35,890 bases of DNA from Aquificaceae bacterium. Lineage in GTDB: Bacteria; Aquificota; Aquificia; Aquificales; Aquificaceae. The number at the start of each line of letters is the position of its first letter. Position 1 is the stretch's first letter. Below, piece by piece: positions 1 through 8,094 of this stretch. The DNA lies in contig JALWEG010000067.1 of the NCBI GenBank assembly GCA_027014155.1, positions 31,950 through 67,839 of the forward strand. Direction: 5' to 3'. Under the pieces are notes generated by a model. The model made no database searches and had not been told where the DNA came from. It saw only the letters and a program-made list of their open reading frames with translations. Position numbers and translations under genes: made by a program.

Positions 1-95
1 AAGAGGGAGGACGGGAGCACGACGAGGTTATTTTGAAGCTGAGGGAGCTGTTCAATGCAAAAATCGTTGAGAAAAAGAAGCGAGGTAAGGGCTAA
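1..95 (+). CDS. C-terminal end of an unidentified protein (5' truncated)
   Basis: Frame 3 is open from the window edge to a TAA at 93-95. It gives about 30 charged residues ending in a basic tail (VEKKKRGKG). The other two forward frames stop earlier or read less like protein. The stop lies 41 bases inside the next gene, which fits the dense packing of this genome. Too little is present to name a family, and most of the gene lies upstream of the window. Confidence 0.5.
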   Translation, partial: EGGREHDEVILKLRELFNAKIVEKKKRGKG

Positions 96-327
96 GGTTC
101 TGACCGTCAAGCTTCCAAAAAAGGACATAGGTCTTTTTAACTCCCTAATAGACGGAGCGGGCAGGCTGGCGATAGTGAGGACGAGAGACAATCAAGAAGG
201 TGTGGTTGACCTGATAGCCACACCTTACCGCTTCGGTGAGCTTCTGGAATTGATTGAAGGTATAAAAGCCCACATTGAGGGCATAAAAGTTTTGGGAGAA
301 TCGGACTTTTCCGAAACGGACTTTTAG
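55..327 (+). CDS. DUF4911-like small protein
   Basis: This encodes 90 residues without membrane segments or cysteines. The pattern is an N-terminal basic strand (AKVLTVKLPKKDIG), a central small-molecule-binding-like segment (GRLAIVRTRDNQEGVVDLIATP) and a helical tail. It resembles the small DUF4911 family often found beside tldD-type genes; that assignment is from memory of the family and is tentative. The start at ATG 55 follows a GAGGGAG Shine-Dalgarno and overlaps the upstream gene by 41 bases; a TTG at 67 would shorten the overlap. The stop is 13 bases before the tldD start, so the two are probably cotranscribed. No biochemical role is known to me. Confidence 0.6.
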   Translation: MQKSLRKRSEVRAKVLTVKLPKKDIGLFNSLIDGAGRLAIVRTRDNQEGVVDLIATPYRFGELLELIEGIKAHIEGIKVLGESDFSETDF

Positions 328-340
328 GAGGTGCGTGGAG

Positions 341-1750
341 ATGATGAAAGCCTCTATAGACAATGACATAAAGGAGATGCTAAAGGACAAGGCGGGATAC
401 ATACTTTCCAATCTCATGTCCGGCGGGGGTGAGTATGGGGAGATATTCTACGAGAAATCCAAAAGCTCAAGAATGCACCTGGAAAACGGCAAGATAGACA
501 AGGTCTCCTTCGGTATAGACGAGGGCGTAGGATTGAGGCTGATAAAGGACGGACGTACCTATTACGGATACACCACCAGACCTACCTACGAGGAACTCTT
601 AGAGCTGGCAAAAGCTCTTGCGAGGTCTGAAGGGCACGGTGCCGTGGCCATAGGTAAGAGACACTTAGAGGGCTGGACACCCGTCATCATAGACCCCGAT
701 TCACAAGACCTGCACTACAGGGCTCAGTTGCTCAAGAGAGCCGAAGAAAAGGCCAGGAGCTACGGGGACAGAATAAAGCAAGTTATGTCCGTGCTGATGG
801 ACAAAACGAGGGAGATACTGGTCATAAACTCTCTGGGTGAAACGGCGGAGGATATCCAGAAGAGGGTGGTTTTCTTCGTTGAGGTCGTAGCCACCAACGG
901 CGAAGAGCTTCAGCGCGGATACGAATCTCTGGGGGGCAGAAAGGGCTTTGAGATTTTTGAAGATACCCCTCCGGAAACGGTAGCTCAGAGGGCTGCAGAG
1001 AGAGCACTGCTCATGCTGGAAGCAAAACCCGCACCGGCAGGTAGCTTTCCGGTGGTTATGTCGGCTCAGGCGGGGGGAACTATGATTCATGAAGCGGTGG
1101 GACACGGACTTGAGGCGGATTTGGTTCAGCAAGGGCTGTCCGTTTACGCGGGAAAATTGGAACAGAAGGTTGCCTCCGAACTGGTGAGCGTGGTGGACGA
1201 CGCCACTTTACCCACACACAACGGCTCCTTCACCGTAGACGACGAGGGTGTTCCGGCACAGAGGAAGGTTCTCATAAAGGACGGATATCTGGTGGGTTAT
1301 ATGTACGACAGGCTCAGAGCTATGAGGGAGGGTAAAAGCTCCACCGGCAACGGCAGAAGGCAGAGCTACGCCCACATACCCATAGTCAGAATGACCAATA
1401 CCTTCATAGATAAAGGCAGGGACAATCCGCAGGACATTCTGAAGGACACCAGGAGTGGGGTCTACGTGGTGAAGATGGGTGGAGGTGAGGTAAACACCGT
1501 CACGGGCGATTTCGTCTTTGAGATTATGGAAGGCTACATGATAGAGAACGGAGAGATAACCTATCCAATAAGAGGTGCCACCTTGATAGGAAACGGCCCA
1601 AGAGCTTTGCAGGACATAGACGCGGTAGGAAACGACTTAGGGTGGGCGATAGGTACATGCGGCAAGGACGGACAGGGTGTTCCCGTAACGGACGCCCAAC
1701 CCACGGTAAGAATCAGGAAGATGACCTTGGGAGGTATAAAGCATAACTAA
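341..1750 (+). CDS. tldD: TldD family metalloprotease
   Basis: TldD, with TldE/PmbA, forms a cytoplasmic heterodimeric zinc protease that degrades unfolded or modified peptides, matures microcins and helps CcdA turnover in E. coli. The product is 469 aa, near the usual length. The zinc motif H-E-A-V-G-H is at about residues 250-255, followed by GLEADLV. A conserved C-terminal Gly-Thr-Cys (GTCGKDGQG) supplies a likely third ligand. I start at ATG 341, nine bases after AGGAGG (326-331). The in-frame GTG at 335 is too close to that Shine-Dalgarno. The TldE partner is not in this window. The family call is firm; the substrate is unknown. Confidence 0.93.
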   Translation: MMKASIDNDIKEMLKDKAGYILSNLMSGGGEYGEIFYEKSKSSRMHLENGKIDKVSFGIDEGVGLRLIKDGRTYYGYTTRPTYEELLELAKALARSEGHGAVAIGKRHLEGWTPVIIDPDSQDLHYRAQLLKRAEEKARSYGDRIKQVMSVLMDKTREILVINSLGETAEDIQKRVVFFVEVVATNGEELQRGYESLGGRKGFEIFEDTPPETVAQRAAERALLMLEAKPAPAGSFPVVMSAQAGGTMIHEAVGHGLEADLVQQGLSVYAGKLEQKVASELVSVVDDATLPTHNGSFTVDDEGVPAQRKVLIKDGYLVGYMYDRLRAMREGKSSTGNGRRQSYAHIPIVRMTNTFIDKGRDNPQDILKDTRSGVYVVKMGGGEVNTVTGDFVFEIMEGYMIENGEITYPIRGATLIGNGPRALQDIDAVGNDLGWAIGTCGKDGQGVPVTDAQPTVRIRKMTLGGIKHN

Positions 1751-1770
1751 CCGCGAATATACGTTGACTC

Positions 1771-1956
1771 ATGAAGCTCAGAAGGGGAACTTACAGGGAA
1801 ATAGGCAAGCACTTCTTGACGATAGCGGTAATATTTCTCTCCGTAGGATTGATTACTCCGCTCTTTCAGACTCAAAAATTGCCATTTGTATCCATGCTCG
1901 TAAGCTTTACTCTCTGGAGTATTCTCTTTGTGGCAGGTATATATTTGATTAAATAG
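1771..1956 (+). CDS. Small two-helix membrane protein, unknown function
   Basis: This encodes 61 residues: a basic N-terminus (MKLRRGTYREIGKH), a hydrophobic segment at about 15-31 (FLTIAVIFLSVGLITPLF) and a second at about 39-60 (VSMLVSFTLWSILFVAGIYLI). A hairpin membrane protein with an N-terminal cytoplasmic tail is likely. It starts 20 bases after tldD and is followed 14 bases later by another tiny membrane protein. There is no good Shine-Dalgarno, so the start is uncertain. Hydrophobic character and position support it as a real gene. I do not recognise a family. Confidence 0.6.
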   Translation: MKLRRGTYREIGKHFLTIAVIFLSVGLITPLFQTQKLPFVSMLVSFTLWSILFVAGIYLIK

Positions 1957-1970
1957 AGGTGAAGAAGAAG

Positions 1971-2084
1971 ATGAGTGAATACACTATAGGTATGTTTTTA
2001 GTAGGTCTCGGAGTGATAGTAGTGGCTCTGTTTTTCGTATGGCTGGCACACAAAGACAGACCTACCTCTAAAACATCTATGTAA
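1971..2084 (+). CDS. 37-aa single-helix membrane protein, unknown function
   Basis: The frame ATG 1971 to TAA 2082-2084 encodes 37 residues. A short N-terminus (MSEYT) precedes a single strong hydrophobic helix (IGMFLVGLGVIVVALFFVW) and a polar tail (LAHKDRPTSKTSM). A purine-rich stretch with AGAGGTG and GAAGAAGAAG precedes the ATG. It lies 14 bases after the 61-aa membrane protein and is probably cotranscribed with it. The shape resembles small accessory subunits of respiratory complexes such as CcoQ-like proteins, but nothing in the sequence proves this. Function unknown. Confidence 0.6.
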   Translation: MSEYTIGMFLVGLGVIVVALFFVWLAHKDRPTSKTSM

Positions 2085-2139
2085 CTGCTCTATTTGTTTA
2101 AAGGACCGGTCAGTTCACCTTCACGGCCACCGCAGGGAA

Positions 2140-3243
2140 TCACATCGCTGAGGATTCTTTACCTTTAGATTGTGTGAGAGAGAGCAGAAATCTCTCATAT
2201 CTGTCGGCTATCCTGTCCCATGTGAAGTTTTTGGCGTATTTCAAAGCTCTTTTGGAAAGCTTTTCAAGCAAACCTCTTTGATTCCATAAAAGTTCTATCT
2301 TCTCCCTCAAATCTTCAGAATTTCCACTTCTGAAGGATATACCTATTCCTTCCTTAACTACATACTTTAGCTCTTCTATATCGCTAACCAATACAGGTTT
2401 TCCCTTAGAAGCTGCTTCAAGGACAACTATACCCTGCCCTTCATACCTGGAAGGCAAGACTAAGAACCTGCACCGTTCAATTAACTTAACTTTCTCTAAC
2501 TCGTCAACAAAACCGAGATACTTTACCTTGCTGGAAAGAGAAAAGCGACTATTCAAATTATTTTCTAACAATTTAGAATCTTTTCCTTTACCAACTATGA
2601 ATAGTTTTACATCAACATCTTCAACAGCTTTCAACAATACATCTAAACCTTTATTATAAAAATCAATTCTGCCAACGTATAAGATGTAGTCTCCTAAAGT
2701 TATCGTAGATGGTTCAACCAAATCCACACCATTAGGAATTATATCTATCTCTTTGAATCCAAATTTTCTTGCGGTTACTTCCGAGACACTTAGAATATTC
2801 AAAAATTTCTTTGGATATAACTGTTCTATTACATAGAACGGCAAGCCGAATATGGAATATCTTCTCAGTATTTCTTTATCATGCTTGTGATGAATCTGTA
2901 GAAGAGTTGGTATTTTATTTTGAAATTTATAAGAAAAAATCGGATTCCAAGGTGCAAAGTCTTCAACTACGATATCGTAGTCTCTGAAACGCTTTCTCAG
3001 AAATGCATGGGCGTAAAGTCCGTAAGATAGAACGCTAAGATAGTAAGACTTGGGCAGACCTAAGAACTTGTAGTATACGCCTTCTCTGAAACCTTCCATA
3101 GCTCCCGGATAGTTTCCGCATACCACTGTGGCGCTGTGGCCCTTCTTAGTTAAACGGCGGTAAAGCTCGTGCACCCTGACGGCACCCCCACCGCCTACCC
3201 AGGGGTTATCCACATGGTCGTATATAAAATGCAGGATTCTCAT
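2140..3243 (-). CDS. Glycosyltransferase family 4 (GT-B)
   Basis: A 367-aa protein of the usual size for GT4 enzymes, which move sugars from nucleotide donors to glycolipid or polysaccharide acceptors on the cytoplasmic membrane face. The N-terminal Rossmann half contains the glycine loop WVGGGGAVRVHEL near residue 20. The C-terminal half contains YVGRIDFYNKGLDVLLKA and the donor-site motif EGQGIVVLEAASKGKPV with the E-x7-E spacing. It is transcribed divergently from ilvB and is not part of either neighbouring operon. The middle of the gene is markedly AT-rich (53 of 180 bases G+C at 2521-2700 by my count), while its 5' end matches the surroundings. This suggests horizontal acquisition or a mosaic. 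Donor and acceptor are unknown. Confidence 0.9.
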   Translation of the reverse strand: MRILHFIYDHVDNPWVGGGGAVRVHELYRRLTKKGHSATVVCGNYPGAMEGFREGVYYKFLGLPKSYYLSVLSYGLYAHAFLRKRFRDYDIVVEDFAPWNPIFSYKFQNKIPTLLQIHHKHDKEILRRYSIFGLPFYVIEQLYPKKFLNILSVSEVTARKFGFKEIDIIPNGVDLVEPSTITLGDYILYVGRIDFYNKGLDVLLKAVEDVDVKLFIVGKGKDSKLLENNLNSRFSLSSKVKYLGFVDELEKVKLIERCRFLVLPSRYEGQGIVVLEAASKGKPVLVSDIEELKYVVKEGIGISFRSGNSEDLREKIELLWNQRGLLEKLSKRALKYAKNFTWDRIADRYERFLLSLTQSKGKESSAM

Positions 3244-3263
3244 CTGAGCAAACGCACTTGAAC

Positions 3264-3292
3264 TTGTTAGTAGATTAATACAAATTTAAAAT
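3264..3292 (+). promoter_or_regulatory. Sigma70-type promoter for ilvB
   Basis: TTGTTA at 3264-3269, a 17-base spacer and TAAAAT at 3287-3292 form a good -35/-10 pair. They lie 36 bases before the ilvB start, in the 85-base gap between divergent genes. Transcription would begin near 3299. I see no leader peptide or attenuator hairpin in the short leader. Inference from sequence match only. Confidence 0.55.
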
Positions 3293-3328
3293 AACTTTTT
3301 TAAGCTCAGGCGGCGTAGGAGGTTTTTA

Positions 3329-5080
3329 ATGTCAAGGAAAGGCGCTGACATAGTTATTGAGACCCTTAAAAAAGAAGGGGTTGAGGTTATATTTGGACTG
3401 CCCGGCGGTGCGATAATGGAGGTGTACGACGCCCTTTACAGAGACGGAAGTCTTCTCCACGTGCTCGCCCGTCATGAACAGGGAGCCGGACACATGGCGG
3501 AAGGATATGCCAAGGCGACGGGCAAGGTAGGCGTCGCCATGACCACCTCGGGACCCGGAGCTACCAATATAGTGACCGCGATAGCGGACGCTTACATGGA
3601 CTCGGTGCCCATAGTGGTGATAACCGGCCAGGTTCCTACTCACCTAATAGGCAACGATGCCTTTCAAGAGGTTGATATAGTCGGTATAACCCGCCCCATA
3701 ACGAAACACAACTTCTTGGTCAGAAACATAGAGGAGCTTCCCCTGATGATAAGAGAGGCCTTTTACATAGCTAAGACCGGTAGGCCGGGTCCGGTTTTAG
3801 TGGATATACCCAAGGACATAACCCAGCAGCTCTCGGACGTTCCTATACCTTCAGAAAAGGAGGTCAAGGAAGCTCTGCCCGGCTATAAACCCCACGTTGA
3901 GGGCAACATTCAGCAGATAAAGAAGGCGGCCAAGCTCATAATGGAAGCCAAGAGGCCTGTTCTTTACGTGGGCGGTGGAGCGGTAAACGCTGAGGCGCAG
4001 GAGGAGCTTATCCAGTTGGCCGAGATGATGAGGATTCCCGTGGCCACCACCACCCAGGGCAAAGGTGCATTTCCGGAAAATCACCCGTTGTCCCTTAGAA
4101 TGTTGGGAATGCACGGAACCTACTACGCCAATATGGCCGTCTACAACGCCGACCTGCTTATAGCCGTCGGAGCGAGGTTTGACGACAGGGTCACGGGTAA
4201 GGTTGACGAGTTTGCTCCGGACGCCAAGATAATCCACATAGATATAGACCCGGCTTCCATATCCAAGAACATAACCGTTGACGTGCCCATAGTGGGCGAC
4301 GTAAAGATAGTTCTGGGCAAGCTGATAGGTGAAATAAAGAGAAAAGGTGCCAAACTAAGGTATCCGGAGGATAGAGAGGACTGGATTGCTCAGATAGAGA
4401 AGTGGAAGAAGATGTACCCTTTAACGTACAAAAACTCCAAAGAGGTTATAAAACCCCAGTACGTTATAGAACAGATATACGAGATAACCAACGGAGACGC
4501 CATAATAACCGCCGGTGTAGGGCAGCACCAGATGTGGGCCGCCATGTACTACAGATACTCCTTCCCAAGGCAGTTCTTGAACTCCGGCGGACTCGGAACC
4601 ATGGGTTTTGGGCTTCCGTCCGCCATAGGCGCCAAGGTGGGCAGACCCGACAAGGAGGTTTTCTGTATAGACGGGGACGGCTCTTTTCTTATGACCATGC
4701 AGGAGATAATCACCGCCGTTCAGTACAAGATACCCATAAAGGTGGCCATAGTGAACAACGCCTACCTGGGCATGGTTCGCCAGTGGCAGGAGCTTTTCTA
4801 CGATAGAAGATACTCCGAGGTGGACCTGAGTCTCCAGCCTGACTTCGTGAAGCTGGCCGAATCCATGGGCGCGGTTGGCTTTAGAGCCGAAAAACCCAAA
4901 GAGGTTAAGGAGATTCTGGCAGAAGCCATGAAGGTGGAGGACAAGCCTGTAATAATGGACTTCGTAGTTGATAGGGAAGAAAACGTCCTGCCTATGGTTC
5001 CTGCAGGAAAGAGCTACAGGGACATGATACTTGAGGACGGCAAAGATGCAGATGCAGAGACTATGTATCTCGTAGGTTAG
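3329..5080 (+). CDS. ilvB: Acetolactate synthase, large (catalytic) subunit
   Basis: A thiamine-diphosphate enzyme that condenses two pyruvates to acetolactate (valine/leucine branch), or pyruvate with 2-ketobutyrate (isoleucine branch). The 583 aa are typical. The N-terminal domain carries the catalytic Glu50 in [15 protein letters not shown]. The central FAD-type domain follows ([12 protein letters not shown], about 280-291). The C-terminal TPP site has GDGSF at 449-453 and the metal ligand Asn pair at about 476-477. A strong AGGAGG precedes ATG 3329. The gene is followed 11 bases later by its regulatory subunit gene, so an ilvBN operon is clear. Confidence 0.97.
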   Translation: MSRKGADIVIETLKKEGVEVIFGLPGGAIMEVYDALYRDGSLLHVLARHEQGAGHMAEGYAKATGKVGVAMTTSGPGATNIVTAIADAYMDSVPIVVITGQVPTHLIGNDAFQEVDIVGITRPITKHNFLVRNIEELPLMIREAFYIAKTGRPGPVLVDIPKDITQQLSDVPIPSEKEVKEALPGYKPHVEGNIQQIKKAAKLIMEAKRPVLYVGGGAVNAEAQEELIQLAEMMRIPVATTTQGKGAFPENHPLSLRMLGMHGTYYANMAVYNADLLIAVGARFDDRVTGKVDEFAPDAKIIHIDIDPASISKNITVDVPIVGDVKIVLGKLIGEIKRKGAKLRYPEDREDWIAQIEKWKKMYPLTYKNSKEVIKPQYVIEQIYEITNGDAIITAGVGQHQMWAAMYYRYSFPRQFLNSGGLGTMGFGLPSAIGAKVGRPDKEVFCIDGDGSFLMTMQEIITAVQYKIPIKVAIVNNAYLGMVRQWQELFYDRRYSEVDLSLQPDFVKLAESMGAVGFRAEKPKEVKEILAEAMKVEDKPVIMDFVVDREENVLPMVPAGKSYRDMILEDGKDADAETMYLVG

Positions 5081-5091
5081 GAGGTTTTTTC

Positions 5092-5673
5092 ATGGCTGAC
5101 ACGGTAGGAGTAGAAGGAATCAAAGCGGTAAAGGCTCCCAGATTCAGAGAACTTAAGAAGGGAGAAACCCGCAAGCACATAATCAACGTCCTCGTAAGGA
5201 ACGAGCTGGGCGTTTTGGCAAGGATAGCCACCCTGATAGCCGGTAAAGGCTACAACATAGAAGGTCTCTCGGTGGGAGAGACCCACGAGAAGGGGCTCTC
5301 AAGGATGACCATAGAGGTAATAGGGGACGACATAGTTATAGACCAGGTAGTAAAACAGCTCAGGAAGCTGATAGACACCTTGAAGGTTAGAGACCTGACC
5401 GACGTACCCCACGTTGAGAGGGAGCTGGTTCTCGTTAAGGTTCACGCTCCCACCTCAAGGGCGAGGGACGAGATACTGCGAATAGTGGAGATATTTAGAG
5501 GTAAGGTGGTGGACGTATCACCCGAGACCTACACCATAGAGATAACGGGCGACGAAGATAAGATAAACGCATTTATAGAACTCCTAAAGCCCTTTGGTAT
5601 AAAAGAGCTGGCCAGAACGGGTAAAATAGCTATGAGAAGGGAACTATTCGTAGAAGAAAACCTACAGGAGTGA
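5092..5673 (+). CDS. ilvN: Acetolactate synthase, small (regulatory) subunit
   Basis: A 193-aa subunit that stimulates IlvB and confers feedback inhibition by valine. An ACT domain occupies about residues 22-95, recognised by the pattern [31 protein letters not shown] split across its first half. The C-terminal ALS_ss domain follows ([11 protein letters not shown]-type segment, then [19 protein letters not shown]). About 20 residues precede the ACT domain, a slightly longer N-terminus than usual. Shine-Dalgarno AGGAGG lies just before ATG 5092. The gene ends 5 bases before the Tat-signal protein gene, which may be read from the same mRNA. Confidence 0.96.
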   Translation: MADTVGVEGIKAVKAPRFRELKKGETRKHIINVLVRNELGVLARIATLIAGKGYNIEGLSVGETHEKGLSRMTIEVIGDDIVIDQVVKQLRKLIDTLKVRDLTDVPHVERELVLVKVHAPTSRARDEILRIVEIFRGKVVDVSPETYTIEITGDEDKINAFIELLKPFGIKELARTGKIAMRRELFVEENLQE

Positions 5674-5678
5674 GGGCT

Positions 5679-6290
5679 ATGGACAGAAGGAAGTTTTTGG
5701 GTCTGGCAGCTTTAAGTCTGCCTTTTGGAATTGCTCTTGCGGGAGGCAACAACTTCATAGTTCCGGATACAGTCAATCCGAGGCTTAGAATGGCACTCGG
5801 CGCGGCCGAGCTTATAAAGAGGAGGGGCATAAGAAAGGTGGCGGTCGTGTTTATGGAAGAGTCCCAGCTCTGCGCCATATTCGCCGCGGCTTTGGTGGTA
5901 GCGCTCAGGGATAGAGGTATAAAGAGCTGGTATCTGGAAGGAGGCAAGGGACTGGCAGAGCGCATAAAGGGAACCGGCACCGACTACGTATATATGGCTT
6001 ACTTTGGCGAGCTTCCCGAGGACAAGGTGCAGGAAGCTTTTGACACCGACCTGTTGGAACTTGCGGAATCTAAGCTGAAGGTAAACCTCATATTCCACCC
6101 CTCCACGGTATCCAAGGGCTTCGTTAACAACACCGTTTTTGACGAGACCGTAAGCTCTTACCTAAAATCCCTGAAGGGAGTTTACGCCGTAATAAGAAGG
6201 GACGATAACCTGCTCTTTGCGAAGGCCTCGGAGATTTCCGACTTGGGAATCTCCTTCAAGGAACTGATAAAGGTGAAGTATGGCCAGTAG
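5679..6290 (+). CDS. Tat-exported protein of unknown function
   Basis: A 203-aa product that begins with a twin-arginine signal: DRRKFLG, a hydrophobic run (LAALSLPFGIAL) and an Ala-x-Ala site near ALA-GG. It should be exported folded to the periplasm. The mature part alternates beta strands and helices (RKVAVVFMEESQLCAIFAAAL, KLKVNLIFHPSTVSKGF) and has no motif I recognise. ATG 5679 follows CAGGAG; an upstream GTG at 5670 would add only three residues before the signal. The stop lies 11 bases inside the next gene, indicating translational coupling to a membrane coiled-coil protein. A periplasmic sensor or ligand-binding role is possible but only inferred. Confidence 0.75.
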   Translation: MDRRKFLGLAALSLPFGIALAGGNNFIVPDTVNPRLRMALGAAELIKRRGIRKVAVVFMEESQLCAIFAAALVVALRDRGIKSWYLEGGKGLAERIKGTGTDYVYMAYFGELPEDKVQEAFDTDLLELAESKLKVNLIFHPSTVSKGFVNNTVFDETVSSYLKSLKGVYAVIRRDDNLLFAKASEISDLGISFKELIKVKYGQ

Positions 6291-6990
6291 CAGAAGTATA
6301 GAGATTCCGAGGAAGGCTTCTTTATCCGACGAGCTCGTGAAGTTCTTCTTCTTGAGTTCCACCTTCCTCTTTCTGTCTCTATGCGTGATACTTTACGGGT
6401 TGGGCGGAGTGGGCATGCTTTACTCCGTTGCCATATCCCTAATCGTATCCTTAGGGTGGACGTCTCTGCTACTTTACTGGCTTAAGGATAAACTTGAGAG
6501 AGTTTTGGGAAGAGTGGTTTACGTTATAGACCTCTTTGAGCAGTCAAGGTACGAAAAGGCCGTAGCCACCGTCCCCATATACGAAGAGATGCTGATAATA
6601 ATAGACAGCATAAAGGATATACTCGCCAGCGTGGAGAGCAAGTGCAGTAGAGAGATTAGCGAACTTCAGGAAGAGTTGGACGTGATTTCGGAAAACACCT
6701 CCAAGATTATAGAAGGCCTACAGCTCGTTGCCGAGGGCAACTTGAGGGCAGAGTTTCCCTCGGGCTTGGATTTAGCGGGAGCCATAGGACAGGCGGTCGG
6801 TCAGAGCCTTGCAGAGATAAGAAAAAGATTGCTTAAAGTCAAAGAGGACTTAGAACGCTTACACTCAAGGACTCAGAGCTTGGCCAAGAACTGTGAGTCA
6901 ATAAATGATAAATCACTAAAAGATGAGATATATAATATTCTCCAGGAAGAGGAGAAGATACTAAAGGAGCTGGGTTTTTTTAAATGTTGA
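6280..6990 (+). CDS. Two-TM, HAMP-like coiled-coil membrane protein
   Basis: A 236-aa protein. A short basic N-terminus is followed by TM1 (about 21-43) and TM2 (about 46-68). A long cytoplasmic part then has HAMP-like and heptad-repeat character (ESKCSREISELQEELDVI; IRKRLLKVKEDLERLHSR). The overall plan is that of a chemoreceptor or sensor stripped of its periplasmic domain and of the methyl-accepting hairpin. It starts 11 bases inside the Tat-protein gene with AAGGTG as Shine-Dalgarno, and is followed 30 bases later by the roadblock gene. I infer a membrane scaffold or signal transmitter for the downstream GTPase module. It is not a complete methyl-accepting protein. Confidence 0.7.
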   Translation: MASSRSIEIPRKASLSDELVKFFFLSSTFLFLSLCVILYGLGGVGMLYSVAISLIVSLGWTSLLLYWLKDKLERVLGRVVYVIDLFEQSRYEKAVATVPIYEEMLIIIDSIKDILASVESKCSREISELQEELDVISENTSKIIEGLQLVAEGNLRAEFPSGLDLAGAIGQAVGQSLAEIRKRLLKVKEDLERLHSRTQSLAKNCESINDKSLKDEIYNILQEEEKILKELGFFKC

Positions 6991-7020
6991 GGCTTTTGCG
7001 AGATAAGGGAGGTTTACATA

Positions 7021-7377
7021 ATGGATAGATACGAGGCCATACTGCAGGAGTTGATTAAGAGTTCCGGTTTGGAAGGTGCCGTGCTGGTGAGCGCCGACGG
7101 ACTACCCATATCCTCCGTTCTCAAGCCCGGGATAGAGGAGGACAGGGTGGCTGCCATGAGCGCCGCCATACTCTCCTTAGGGGAGAGGGTCGTGGAAGAG
7201 CTTCAGAAGGGAACCCTTGAACAGATATCTGTCAAGGGGGATAGTGGTTATATAATACTTACCGGGGTAGGAACGGAAGCGGTTCTAACCGTGCTGGCCG
7301 ACGTAAACGCCAAGCTGGGATTGCTTCTTATGGAGATAAGAAAGGCGCAGAAGGAACTTAAAGAAGCTATAGGTTGA
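7021..7377 (+). CDS. Roadblock/LC7 domain protein (MglB-like)
   Basis: A 118-aa single-domain protein. The roadblock fold is recognised from the N-terminal helix ILQELIKSSGLEGAVLVSADGLPISS, the central helix AAMSAAILSLGERVVEEL and the strand ISVKGDSGYIILTGVG. In bacteria such dimers (MglB of Myxococcus and Thermus) act as GTPase-activating or scaffolding partners of MglA-type small GTPases. A GTPase gene lies two genes downstream, which supports that pairing here. A strong GGGAGG Shine-Dalgarno precedes ATG 7021, and only 4 bases separate its stop from the PATAN gene. The exact partner and biological output are inferred. Confidence 0.9.
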   Translation: MDRYEAILQELIKSSGLEGAVLVSADGLPISSVLKPGIEEDRVAAMSAAILSLGERVVEELQKGTLEQISVKGDSGYIILTGVGTEAVLTVLADVNAKLGLLLMEIRKAQKELKEAIG

Positions 7378-7381
7378 TTAA

Positions 7382-8077
7382 ATGGCACTGACAGGGGATT
7401 TATCTGTATTCAACTTTGCGGACATACTCCAGGTTCTCGCTAAGGATAGAAAGAGCGGTGTTCTCTTAGTGGAGTGGAAGGACATAGTAATAGCCTACTA
7501 CATAAAAGATGGGGAGCTGGTATTCGCAAGGCCTGTGGACAAGGTCTTTCGCGTTTACACCGACAGGGACTTTGACAAGCTCTTAGACAAGCTCAGGATA
7601 AGGAAAGAGGACCTCCACAAGACTATAGATAAGTTCTTCCTCAGCAGGTTGGGCAACAAAGAGGGCATATTCTCCTTCACCCCCGGATTCATAAAGTACA
7701 ACTCCGACATACCGGTGTTCTATCCCGTGGAAGAGCTTATAATGAGGGCGTCGCGGGTCCTAACTCCCGAGGAGGTGGAGAGAAAGATATCCGACGAAAT
7801 GCTGATCTTTGAAAAGGATAAGAACTGGGAAAACATACTCTCTAAGGTTAAGCTTACAGAAGAAGAGAAAAAGGTTCTTGACCTCGTTGACGGGAACAGG
7901 AGCGTAGCGGACGTACGCAAGGCCGCCTCAGGACTTGATACGCTTACGGTGGACAGAGCACTCTACGGATTTCTCGCCACGGGAATACTCAGGCGGAAAA
8001 AGAAGGAAAGAACCCAAAGGCCTTCCATATCCCTTGACCTGCTCGCCAAGATAATAGAACGCATAAAGAAGCTTTAA
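7382..8077 (+). CDS. DUF4388 / PATAN domain protein with C-terminal winged helix
   Basis: A 231-aa protein. The first ~60 residues match the PATAN (DUF4388) start pattern: GDLSVFNFADILQVLAKDRKSGVLLVEW, then a strand and IKDGELVFARPV. The middle is helical. Residues about 160-215 (VLDLVDGNRSVADVRKAA through YGFLATGILRR) look like the small winged-helix segment often fused to this domain. The family is known mainly from bacterial gliding, cyanobacterial phototaxis (PatA, PixE) and chemosensory loci, as a protein-interaction module. It sits between the roadblock and GTPase genes, so it is likely an adaptor in the same pathway. Confidence 0.85.
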   Translation: MALTGDLSVFNFADILQVLAKDRKSGVLLVEWKDIVIAYYIKDGELVFARPVDKVFRVYTDRDFDKLLDKLRIRKEDLHKTIDKFFLSRLGNKEGIFSFTPGFIKYNSDIPVFYPVEELIMRASRVLTPEEVERKISDEMLIFEKDKNWENILSKVKLTEEEKKVLDLVDGNRSVADVRKAASGLDTLTVDRALYGFLATGILRRKKKERTQRPSISLDLLAKIIERIKKL

Positions 8078-8094
8078 AAATCTGACGGGGAGCT

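Noticed and set aside
1764-1952. Alternative frame (TTG start) over the 61-aa membrane protein
   Set aside because: Polar, no motif; the overlapping frame at 1771 has two clean membrane helices.
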